Origin: Cryobacterium levicorallinum
Lineage (GTDB): Bacteria > Actinomycetota > Actinomycetes > Actinomycetales > Microbacteriaceae
Direction of reading: 5' to 3'
Assembly (NCBI RefSeq): GCF_004402405.1
Contig: NZ_SOFE01000004.1
Coordinates: 124,001 to 188,000 of the forward strand
Length of the DNA: 64,000 bases
Shown here: piece by piece, positions 44,926 through 52,308 of the stretch
How positions within the stretch are numbered: the stretch's first letter is position 1
Layout of the letters: each line of letters starts with the position of its first letter
Translations under genes and position numbers: made by a program
The notes under the pieces: generated by a model
Told to the model about the DNA's origin: nothing
The model's database searches: none
What the model saw: the letters and a program-made list of their open reading frames with translations, nothing else

Positions 44926-46347
44926 TTACGAGGTCAACGGGGCCGGTGCCTGCCGGGCGAACCCGGTTGCTTGCTCGAAGGCGTAGCCGACCTGCAGCAG
45001 TTCGAAATCCTCGCCGTGGTTCATTACCATCTGCATACCGACCGGCAGCCCGGAGTCACTGAACCCGGCCGGTACCGATAACGCTGGCAGCCCGGTCGCT
45101 GAAATCAGACAGGCCGAACGCATCCAGTCCAGGTAGGTCTCAAGCTCTGAGCCGTCGATCACGGTCGGAAACCGCAAGGATGCGTCAAAGGGAAGAACCT
45201 GCGTGCTCGGGCTGACGAACACGTCGTACCGGTCAAAAAAATCCTGCACGTGCATCTCTAACCGGGTGCGGGCCAGAGTCGTCTCGACCCAATCCCGGCT
45301 GGTGAGCGCCCAGCCTTTCTCTACGTTCCACCGCACTTCCGGCTTCACGATGGCGCCGTGTTCCCGCACAACGTCGCCGAGTTTCAGGGCGTATTCCATT
45401 GCGCGTACATTCGCAAAGACCATATCGGCCTCGCGCAAATCTGGCGCGGCCTGCTCAACCCGTGCACCTAGTTGTTCAAAAACGCCCAGCTGTTTCTCGA
45501 GCGTGCGGCGCACTTCCGGTTCAACCGGCACTCCGATGCCGAAGTCCGGAGAATAGCCGATACGGAGGCCGGTCAGGTCCCGCTCCAGCGGTTCGGTAAA
45601 CCGGGCTGGCGGTACCGGGTTGGTGATCGGGCTGCGCGGATGAGCGCCGCCGATCACGGACATCATGAGGGCGATGTCGGATATTTCGCGGGCCATCGGG
45701 CCAACGCGGCCCAGCCACGTGAAAACGTCGGGCGAAGGCAGCATAGGAACGATTCCGGCGGAGGGCCGAAAACCAGCAATGTTGCAGAACGACGCGGGAA
45801 TCCGAAGCGAGCCTCCCATATCACTGCCGTCGCCGAATGCTTGAATTCGCGCGGCGATCGCCGCTGCCGCACCGCCGCTGCTGCCGCCGGCGCTGAGGCT
45901 GGTGGCATACGGGTTAGTCGTCGTGCCGAACACCTCATTGAAGGTGTGTGATCCGGCCGCGAATTCGGGCACATTCGACTTGCCGGTCGTGACGACACCG
46001 GCGCTCTTCAGTCGTTGGACAATGAGATCGTCAAAGTCGGGGACGTTGTCCTGGAAGACAGGCGAACCGTGGGTCGTGCGCAGCCCCTTGGTGTTGTGCG
46101 TGTCCTTATGGGTCATCGGAATACCATGCAGCGGCGGAAGGTCGACCCCCGACACGGTGAGTTCGTCCGCTGCGGTGGCCGCTGCGAGCGCGGCTTCGCG
46201 GTCAAGGGTCACGATGGCGTTGATCGCTGGGTTGACCGCATCAATTTGCGCCAGGTGCGCGTCGAGGGCTTCGCGGGCGGAGATTTTCCGGCCGTGGATT
46301 GCCGACGCTAGGCTCCGTGCGGACAGATTGTTGATTTCATTGTCCAT
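44926..46347 (-). CDS. Amidase signature family enzyme
   Basis: This 473-residue protein has the Ser-cisSer-Lys triad: Lys in PPLHGIPMTHKDTHNTKGL, the Gly/Ser-rich LSAGGSSGGAAAAIAARIQA, and the nucleophilic Ser region GDGSDMGGSLRIPASFCNIA. It hydrolyses a carboxamide to acid and ammonia; the substrate is unknown, as the family is broad. It is the last gene of the minus-strand block after the CoA-transferase and crotonase, with a 98-base gap to the crotonase, and points towards an amide entry substrate for the pathway. Confidence 0.9.
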   Translation of the reverse strand: MDNEINNLSARSLASAIHGRKISAREALDAHLAQIDAVNPAINAIVTLDREAALAAATAADELTVSGVDLPPLHGIPMTHKDTHNTKGLRTTHGSPVFQDNVPDFDDLIVQRLKSAGVVTTGKSNVPEFAAGSHTFNEVFGTTTNPYATSLSAGGSSGGAAAAIAARIQAFGDGSDMGGSLRIPASFCNIAGFRPSAGIVPMLPSPDVFTWLGRVGPMAREISDIALMMSVIGGAHPRSPITNPVPPARFTEPLERDLTGLRIGYSPDFGIGVPVEPEVRRTLEKQLGVFEQLGARVEQAAPDLREADMVFANVRAMEYALKLGDVVREHGAIVKPEVRWNVEKGWALTSRDWVETTLARTRLEMHVQDFFDRYDVFVSPSTQVLPFDASLRFPTVIDGSELETYLDWMRSACLISATGLPALSVPAGFSDSGLPVGMQMVMNHGEDFELLQVGYAFEQATGFARQAPAPLTS

Positions 46348-46445
46348 GGATGGTCTCCTTGAGTTTGGCCTGGTGGCTGAGGTGCAATCATGACGCAGGT
46401 GCCCGCGGCTGCGTCGGCCGAGCCGAGAGCTCGACCCGGCCGGGG

Positions 46446-47207
46446 TCAGGCGGTGTGGTGCAGGAAGGAACTCACCCGTCGGCTGAATTCCTGTGGGTCG
46501 GAGGCGAGTCCCATCGGCGCCTGCCGGGCCGGCTGCGCCAGTGGACGAAGCCCGAGGTCAACGGCAGCCTTGGCAGCGCGCAGCGATGCGGCCGAAACAG
46601 TGCTCCAACTGTCTAGCAACGCGGCGAGCTCGGTATCGATCTCATCCTCGGGAACGAGGGTCGTGACCAGGCCGATCCGCTCAGCCCGCTCAGCGGACAG
46701 CAGGTGAGTGCCGAAGAGCAGCGCCTTCGCGTGCGACGGCCCTACTCGCAGCGACAACCGGTTCGCGAACGAAGCCGGTGCCAAAATGCCCAGCCGGGCG
46801 ATCGGCATGCCCAGGCGAGCCGTGCTGCTGACCAGCTGCAGATCGCAGGACAGCGCCAACTGGCATCCGCCACCGGTCGCCACACCCTCCACGACGGCGA
46901 CCGTGGGCACCGGCAAATTCTCCACTGCCTGCAGGGCGCCCTCAATCGCGGCAAAACTCTGGCTGACGTCGGCGGCGGACGCGCTCTCCCACTCCCGCAG
47001 GTCGTTGCCGGCGCAGAACACGGGCCCGGTACCGCGCACGACCACCGCACGCAATTCTGGGCGCTCGGAGAGTGACTGTGCCGCCGCTTCAAGCTCCCGC
47101 CAACCATCGATGCCGAGGGCGTTGAAGCGCGCGCCGGAGCCGATCCTGAGCGTGGCAACCGTGCCGTTCTCGGTCAGTGTCAAAATGTCTTCGCGTGTGC
47201 TGGTCAT
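46446..47207 (-). CDS. Enoyl-CoA hydratase/isomerase family protein
   Basis: This 253-residue crotonase has GTVATLRIGSGARFNALGID, the oxyanion region AVVVRGTGPVFCAGNDLREW and VEGVATGGGCQLALSCDLQL, and LLSAERAERIGLVTTLVPED. The first catalytic Glu of hydratases would be in GGGCQLALS and appears as Gln, while no second Glu is seen at ARLGILAPASFANRLSLRVG; hydratase activity is therefore doubtful and another crotonase reaction is possible. Its ATG overlaps the CoA-transferase stop (ATGA). Confidence 0.85.
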   Translation of the reverse strand: MTSTREDILTLTENGTVATLRIGSGARFNALGIDGWRELEAAAQSLSERPELRAVVVRGTGPVFCAGNDLREWESASAADVSQSFAAIEGALQAVENLPVPTVAVVEGVATGGGCQLALSCDLQLVSSTARLGMPIARLGILAPASFANRLSLRVGPSHAKALLFGTHLLSAERAERIGLVTTLVPEDEIDTELAALLDSWSTVSAASLRAAKAAVDLGLRPLAQPARQAPMGLASDPQEFSRRVSSFLHHTA

Positions 47208-48424
47208 GCCACCGCACCAATCTCTCGGAAGGACTCAATGTTTTCGGCGCTGAACCCGGCTTCGAGCAAGATGTCATCGGTATGCTGACCGAGCAGCGGC
47301 GGCGCCGTGCGCACAGCGACCGGCGTGCGGGTCAGCCGAATCGGACAGTTTATCTGCGCCAGGGTACCGATAGACGGATGCTCCACCTCGGTCACCATGC
47401 CCCGCGCGACCACCTGCGGATCGACGAGGGCCTCATCGACCGATTGAATCGGCCCGACCGGCACGCCCGCCAGATCGAGAATACGCACCCAGTCCGCGGT
47501 GGTTCGCACCAGTAGCAGCGGTTCCAAGGCAGCAATGAGCGCGTCGCGATGCTGCACCCGCAGGGGGTTGTTTGAGAAGCGTGCGTCGTCGGCGAGCTCG
47601 GGGCGTTCCAGCGCCGCCGTGAACCTGGTCCAAAGGCGGTCATTGCCGACGGCAATCATGACGAAACCGTCGGCCGAGGCGAAGGCCTGGTAGGGGGCAA
47701 TGGTGGGATGGGCCGAGCCGTACCGGCGCGGAACATCGCCGCTGGCAAAATAGCCGCCGGCCACATAGGTCAGCCACGCGACGGAACCATCGAGCAGGCT
47801 GATATCGACCCACTGTCCCTGCCCGGTGCGGGTTTTTTCGTGCAGTGCGGCCAGAATGCCGATGGTTGCCCACATCCCGGCGACGAGGTCGGCGCTGCTG
47901 ACCCCGACCCGCACGGGCGGGCCATCCGTTTCACCGGTCACGCTCATGATGCCGCTGCGCGCCTGCGCGATCGCGTCGTAGCCGGCGCGGTGGGCGTCGG
48001 GCCCGGTCTGCCCGTAGCCGCTGATCGAGGCATAGATGAGGCCGGGGTTGTCGACGACCAGATCGTCGTAGCCGACACCCAGTCGGCTGGCTGTACCCGG
48101 GCGAAAGTTTTCGACGACGATGTCGGCGGTACGGGCCAGCGCGCGGACTGCGGCGAGGCCCTCCGGGGTTTTCAAGTCGACCGCCAGACTGCGCTTGTTG
48201 CGGTTGATCGAGAGAAAATAGGCGGCTTCGCCGGCCTGGGACGGCGGTCCCCACTGACGCGTGTCATCGCCCGTTCCGGGCTGCTCGATCTTGATGACGT
48301 CGGCTCCGAGGTCGCCGAGCGTCATGGTGGCGAATGGGCCGGATAGAATGCGGGTGAGGTCGAGGACGACGAGTCCATCGAGAGCTGAGCCGCTGGCGGT
48401 GTCGGGCGCGTGGCGTTTCTGCAT
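47204..48424 (-). CDS. Class III CoA-transferase (CaiB/BaiF family)
   Basis: The 406-residue enzyme has LDGLVVLDLTRILSGPFATM, LGDLGADVIKIEQPGTGDDT, INRNKRSLAVDLKTPEGLA, FRPGTASRLGVGYDDL and HRAGYDAIAQARSGIMSVTG. The catalytic Asp of the family should lie in this last region (PDAHRAGYDAIAQ). It moves CoA between carboxylates and so activates the substrate acid. ATG 48424 has AAGGA five bases upstream; ATG 48436 (MKEVMQ) is an alternative. Regulon promoter copy C is just upstream. Confidence 0.9.
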   Translation of the reverse strand: MQKRHAPDTASGSALDGLVVLDLTRILSGPFATMTLGDLGADVIKIEQPGTGDDTRQWGPPSQAGEAAYFLSINRNKRSLAVDLKTPEGLAAVRALARTADIVVENFRPGTASRLGVGYDDLVVDNPGLIYASISGYGQTGPDAHRAGYDAIAQARSGIMSVTGETDGPPVRVGVSSADLVAGMWATIGILAALHEKTRTGQGQWVDISLLDGSVAWLTYVAGGYFASGDVPRRYGSAHPTIAPYQAFASADGFVMIAVGNDRLWTRFTAALERPELADDARFSNNPLRVQHRDALIAALEPLLLVRTTADWVRILDLAGVPVGPIQSVDEALVDPQVVARGMVTEVEHPSIGTLAQINCPIRLTRTPVAVRTAPPLLGQHTDDILLEAGFSAENIESFREIGAVA

Positions 48425-48477
48425 GACTTCCTTCATGATCTGGCGTCGAGACCTAGAGTTCGCGGCGCCGCGGGAAG

Positions 48478-48530
48478 GTGAATAACTCACCAGTCCACTT
48501 AGTCTGTCGCAGGCAGAGGTCTCGCGTCAA
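48478..48530 (-). promoter_or_regulatory. Promoter and operator of the CoA-transferase operon (copy C)
   Basis: On the minus strand TTGACG (48530-48525), a 17-base spacer, ACAGAC (48507-48502) and the operator AAGTGGACTGGTGAGTTATT follow one another as in copies A and B. The downstream block CCGCGGCG is shared with copy A. Confidence 0.75.
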
Positions 48531-48545
48531 GGGAAAGCGGCACAC

Positions 48546-48556
48546 TGGACAGTCCA
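48546..48556. promoter_or_regulatory. Operator core near the GntR gene (copy D)
   Basis: TGGACAGTCCA is a perfect 11-bp dyad centred at 48551. It sits 72 bases before the regulator ATG and shares TGGAC with copies A-C, so it is the probable autoregulatory site. Confidence 0.6.
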
Positions 48557-48627
48557 CTGGCGCAATAGGTGACTTAGCGCCTGATCCGGTAAGATATTTG
48601 TGAAAAAGAAGGATACGAGGACTCACG

Positions 48628-49344
48628 ATGACCCCCCAGCGACTGATCCCCCAGCTTCTCCCCGAGCCCCTTGGCCGGGTGTCCCGACCGCGCCTGTACG
48701 AACAGCTGGTTGAGCAGCTGCTCGGCTATATCGAATCGGCCCAACTCGGTCCCGGGGATCTGTTGCCGAGTGAACGAGATCTGGCGGAACGCCTGGGTGT
48801 GTCGCGTCCAACGCTCGTGCAGGCGCTCGTCGCGCTGGAGGTTCTCGGCGTCATCGATGTGCGGCACGGCACCGGTGCAGTGCTGGTTTACCGGCCCAGC
48901 ATCGCCACGGTCATCAAGGGGCTCCAGGCCCACCAAAACCGGCTCCCGGAGATCGTGGAGGCGCGCAGCACCCTGGAGATCAAGCTGGCATCACTCGCGG
49001 CGCTCCGGCGCACCGACGCGGACCTCGCAGCGATCGATGCCGCTCTCACCTCGATGGCCGCGGAGATCGCGGACGGCCAGAAGGGTGCCCTCGGTGATGA
49101 GTTGTTCCATCAGGCGGTGACCGCGGCGGCTCACTCGGCCGTTCTGGGTCAGCTCATGACCTTCATCGCCGAAATGATTTTGGAAACGCGGCTCGAGTCG
49201 CTCGGTCAGCCCGGTCGTCCAGAACAGTCGCTCGCGTCGCACCGGGCGATCGCCGCGGCCATCCGCTCGCAGGATGCCGACGCGGCCGCGGCGAAGATGC
49301 TCGCCCACATCGAACTGGTCTCGGATGTCGCGCTGCTGAAGTAG
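48628..49344 (+). CDS. FadR-type GntR family transcriptional regulator (FCD domain)
   Basis: This 238-residue protein has the GntR winged helix (YEQLVEQLLGYIESAQLGPG, LLPSERDLAERLGVSRPTLV, QALVALEVLGVIDVRHGTGA) and an alpha-helical FCD ligand domain (RLPEIVEARSTLEIKLASLA, FHQAVTAAAHSAVLGQLMTF). FCD regulators usually sense an acid or CoA ester. The conserved metal-binding residues are consistent with Asp/His positions in the FCD part. It lies among the three promoters that share the motif and is the only regulator in the island, so it is the expected repressor. Confidence 0.9.
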   Translation: MTPQRLIPQLLPEPLGRVSRPRLYEQLVEQLLGYIESAQLGPGDLLPSERDLAERLGVSRPTLVQALVALEVLGVIDVRHGTGAVLVYRPSIATVIKGLQAHQNRLPEIVEARSTLEIKLASLAALRRTDADLAAIDAALTSMAAEIADGQKGALGDELFHQAVTAAAHSAVLGQLMTFIAEMILETRLESLGQPGRPEQSLASHRAIAAAIRSQDADAAAAKMLAHIELVSDVALLK

Positions 49345-49357
49345 TGCCCGCCCGGGG

Positions 49358-50164
49358 TCAGTCGCGCGGGTACGTCCCGGATAGCAGGCTGCCGGCGCCG
49401 GCCACGGCCGGCCGGTGGCCGAGGGCCTTGAAGATCTCGTAGGCGGTGGCCGTGGCCGCGGTCACCACGGGGATACCCAATTCGTCTTCCACCTGTTGCA
49501 CGGCGGCGAGGGACGGCATCTGCACGCAGGCCGACAGCACGATCGCGTCGGCGCCCTCACGTTTCAGGCCGCGGGCGATGGCCGGCAGGTTCTGCGGATC
49601 GAGGCAGCCGACGGCCAGATTGTCGTCAACTTCGAGGCTGACCGAGTCGATCACGGTGATTCCGGCACCCTCGATGTAGTCACTGACCATGCGCGTGAGC
49701 GGCTTCATATACGGGGTCACGATTGCCACGCGGCGGGCGCCGAGCTCGACGAGGGTGCGCACCAACGCTCCGGCACTGCTGGTGACGGCGGCCGGATGTC
49801 CGTTCCCCGCTGCGGCAGCGGCGATCGCTGCCTCCGACCCCTCGTGCGCGCCCGCGCCCTGAGCCATGACGGCCACGAGGCAGGCATAGGCGATCACGTC
49901 AACGTCGGCGTCCGACACGGCCACCGCACAATCACCGGCCTTGCCGACCATGGCGAGCAATTCCTCACGATTGACGTTCTTCAAGCTGGCCCTGGCCGAA
50001 TGAAACGTGTATCGGTGCCCGGTCGTCTCGGATTGCAGCCGGAACAACTCCGGCAACTCGGTCTCCATGGTCGTATTCGAGCTGGGCACGATGAGGCCGA
50101 TTCTCGACGATCCGACTATTTTCGGCACGGGGATAATTTCGCAGTTCAGGTCAGTTTCGGTCAT
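49358..50164 (-). CDS. Maleate isomerase/Asp-Glu racemase family protein
   Basis: This 268-residue protein has GSSRIGLIVPSSNTTMETEL, VIAYACLVAVMAQGAGAHEG with a catalytic-type Cys, and ADAIVLSACVQMPSLAAVQQ with a second Cys. Both cysteines together favour a maleate cis-trans isomerase-type enzyme over arylmalonate decarboxylase, which uses one. GTG at 50176 and ATG at 50164 are possible; I chose the latter because GGAG precedes it at seven bases. It is convergent with the GntR gene (13 bases apart). Maleate or a substituted maleate is the substrate suggested by the family. Confidence 0.8.
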   Translation of the reverse strand: MTETDLNCEIIPVPKIVGSSRIGLIVPSSNTTMETELPELFRLQSETTGHRYTFHSARASLKNVNREELLAMVGKAGDCAVAVSDADVDVIAYACLVAVMAQGAGAHEGSEAAIAAAAAGNGHPAAVTSSAGALVRTLVELGARRVAIVTPYMKPLTRMVSDYIEGAGITVIDSVSLEVDDNLAVGCLDPQNLPAIARGLKREGADAIVLSACVQMPSLAAVQQVEDELGIPVVTAATATAYEIFKALGHRPAVAGAGSLLSGTYPRD

Positions 50165-50173
50165 GTTCTGCTC

Positions 50174-50185
50174 CACAACGTTGTG
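50174..50185. promoter_or_regulatory. 12-bp perfect palindrome before the maleate isomerase-like gene
   Basis: CACAACGTTGTG lies 9 bases upstream of the ATG at 50164. It does not resemble the TGGAC operator, so a different regulator or chance may explain it. Confidence 0.35.
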
Positions 50186-50301
50186 ATTTCGATGCCAATA
50201 ATGGGCGTTAGTTCCATCGTAAGCGCTCGATTAGCGTCGCGGATGCCCCGGAATACCATTGACGCTCAGCTCACAAAGCGCACGACGGTTGGACGAAACT
50301 T

Positions 50302-50841
50302 TCACGCATCCCAGTCGGTCGCATCCGTCCAGCGCGGCCCGTGGCCGATCAACGTGACGGTGCGCGGTTCGTCGAGGTCGTGATCCAGATCGATAACGGA
50401 TACCGCGGCATCCGCTTCGCTGATGGCGTCAGACCGGCCCTGCGGTCGCTCGATTTCAATGTCGAGCCAGGACTCGGTGATGCCGTCGAGCAGGCCGCGA
50501 CCCCATTCAACGACCACGATGGAGTGGGCGAAGTCGATGTCGAGGTCGTCGAGCTCCATGGCGCTGTTAAGGCGGTAGGCGTCGACGTGCACGAACGGTG
50601 GGCCACCAACCAGGCTCGGATGCGTGCGCGCGAGCACGAAGGTCGGGCTGGTGACGGCGCCACGCACCTGCAGCCCCTCGCCGACGCCGCGGGTGAGGGT
50701 GGTCTTGCCCGCGCCGAGCGGCCCGGTGAGCACGATCAGGTCGCCGGCCCGCAGCGTGGCCGCGAGTCCGATACCGAAGCGGTGCATCGCGGCGGCATCG
50801 GGGATGGTTCGCCGCAGTTCAGACCGACCCGACTCAGCCAT
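50302..50841 (-). CDS. tsaE: tRNA threonylcarbamoyladenosine biosynthesis ATPase TsaE
   Basis: This 179-residue ATPase of the t6A complex has LIVLTGPLGAGKTTLTRGVG (Walker A), VRGAVTSPTFVLARTHPS and FVHVDAYRL, IVVVEWGRGL. The ATG at 50841 overlaps the alr 3' end by eight bases. Homology begins at MAESGRSELRRTIPDAAAM. The C-terminal ~45 residues are unusual for TsaE and include an acidic stretch (DLDHDLDEPRT). TsaB, its usual neighbour, is 12.3 kb away. Confidence 0.93.
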   Translation of the reverse strand: MAESGRSELRRTIPDAAAMHRFGIGLAATLRAGDLIVLTGPLGAGKTTLTRGVGEGLQVRGAVTSPTFVLARTHPSLVGGPPFVHVDAYRLNSAMELDDLDIDFAHSIVVVEWGRGLLDGITESWLDIEIERPQGRSDAISEADAAVSVIDLDHDLDEPRTVTLIGHGPRWTDATDWDA

Positions 50842-51955
50842 GGATGTGCAGCCGGGGCACCCGGTGTCCGATGCGGGTGACGATCTCGTAGTTGATCGTG
50901 CCGGCCGCGTCGGCCCAGTCGGTCGCGCTCGGCGCTCCCGTGGCCGGGTCTCCGAACAGCACGACGGTATCGCCCACGGCGACGCCTGGATTGTCGGCTC
51001 CGAGATTGACCACGAACTGGTCCATCGCGACACGACCGACCAGCGGGTAGGTCGCGCCGTGAATCTGCACGAGCGCACTGCCGGAGGCCTGCCGCGGAAT
51101 TCCGTCGGCGTAGCCGAGCGGCACGAGCACGAGCGTGGAGTCTTCCGGCGCCCGCCAGAGATAGTCGTAGGAGACGCCGGCGCCCGCGGCCACCCGGCGC
51201 ACCTGGGCGACCCGGCCGCGCAGGGTCATGGCCGGCACCAGGCCGAGGTCGGCGCTGCTGGCATCATCAAACGGCGACAGCCCGTACAGGGTGATGCCCA
51301 GGCGAACCATCGAAAAGCGCGCGGCTGGCAGCCGCAGTGCGGCCGCGGAGGAGGCAAGGTGCACGAGGGTCGGGGCCAATCCGGCGGCACGCACTAAGGC
51401 GACACCGCGCTCGAAACACTCCAGCGCCTGCTGGTCGTCGGTGGCTGAGGTGTTGGAGAGGTGGCTCATCACGCCGTCAACGCGCAGCAGCCCCACCTGC
51501 TCGAGGGCCGCGGCCAGCGCGAATACCTCGGCCCAGTCGTTCTCGTGCACACCGTTTCGGCTCAGGCCGGTATCGAGTTTGAGATGAACGGATGCCGTCT
51601 GGCCGAGTTCCGCCGCTGCATCCGCTGCCCGTTGCAGTTGGCGTGCTGACGAGAGGCCGAGGGTGATGTCATCGTCGATGGCGGCGCTGAAATCGGCGTC
51701 TGGATCGTGCAGCCAGGCCAGGATCGGCGCGTCGATTCCGGCGTCACGCAACTGCAGGGCTTCGTCGATGTCGGCGACGCCGAGCCAGTCGGCGCCACCG
51801 GCGAGGGCGGCGCGGGCCACGGGCACGGCGCCGTGACCGTAGGCGTTGGCCTTGACCACGGCCATGGCGTGCGGGGTGCCGACCAGCGCACGCAGGTGCG
51901 CCATATTGCTTCGGATCGCGGCGAGGTTGATCACGGCCTCGCGAAACCCGCTCAC
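50834..51955 (-). CDS. alr: Alanine racemase
   Basis: This 373-residue PLP enzyme makes D-alanine for peptidoglycan. The PLP lysine is in MAVVKANAYGHGAVPVARAA, and the C-terminal domain carries ARFSMVRLGITLYGLSPFDD, SYDYLWRAPEDSTLVLVPLG, and YPLVGRVAMDQFVVNLGADN with the catalytic Tyr region at YGLSP. It begins at ATG 51955 overlapping the acpS stop and overlaps tsaE at the 3' end, in one tight operon. Confidence 0.95.
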   Translation of the reverse strand: MSGFREAVINLAAIRSNMAHLRALVGTPHAMAVVKANAYGHGAVPVARAALAGGADWLGVADIDEALQLRDAGIDAPILAWLHDPDADFSAAIDDDITLGLSSARQLQRAADAAAELGQTASVHLKLDTGLSRNGVHENDWAEVFALAAALEQVGLLRVDGVMSHLSNTSATDDQQALECFERGVALVRAAGLAPTLVHLASSAAALRLPAARFSMVRLGITLYGLSPFDDASSADLGLVPAMTLRGRVAQVRRVAAGAGVSYDYLWRAPEDSTLVLVPLGYADGIPRQASGSALVQIHGATYPLVGRVAMDQFVVNLGADNPGVAVGDTVVLFGDPATGAPSATDWADAAGTINYEIVTRIGHRVPRLHIHG

Positions 51956-52302
51956 GACTCGGCCACGACGAAGGCGCAGGCCACGCCGGCGTCGTGCGTC
52001 ATGGTGACGTGCACGCGGCTGATGCCGCGATCTTTCACCGCTTGCAGGGCCGCCCCGCTGAGCTTGAATTCGGGGTTGCCGTGTGGGTCGTTCACGATTT
52101 CCATCTCCTGCCAGGTGGCCCCCGCACTGTCGCCGAGGGCCTTGATCAGAGCTTCCTTGGCGGCGAAACGCGCAGCGAGGGAATGTACCGGCAGACCGCG
52201 TTCGCTCTGGGCGAACAAGCGTGGTACCAGGCCCGGCGTGCGCGCGACCTGGCGGGTGAACCGCGCCAGGTCGACCACGTCGACCCCGATGCCCTTGATC
52301 AC
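51952..52302 (-). CDS. acpS: Holo-[acyl-carrier-protein] synthase
   Basis: The 116-residue AcpS family protein transfers 4'-phosphopantetheine to ACP. MIKGIGVDVVDLARFTRQVA carries the magnesium Asp, and LAARFAAKEALIKALGDSAG holds the conserved Glu/Lys motif. It sits between glmS and alr. The ATG at 52302 is six bases after the glmS stop. Confidence 0.95.
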   Translation of the reverse strand: MIKGIGVDVVDLARFTRQVARTPGLVPRLFAQSERGLPVHSLAARFAAKEALIKALGDSAGATWQEMEIVNDPHGNPEFKLSGAALQAVKDRGISRVHVTMTHDAGVACAFVVAES

Positions 52303-52308
52303 TGCGGA

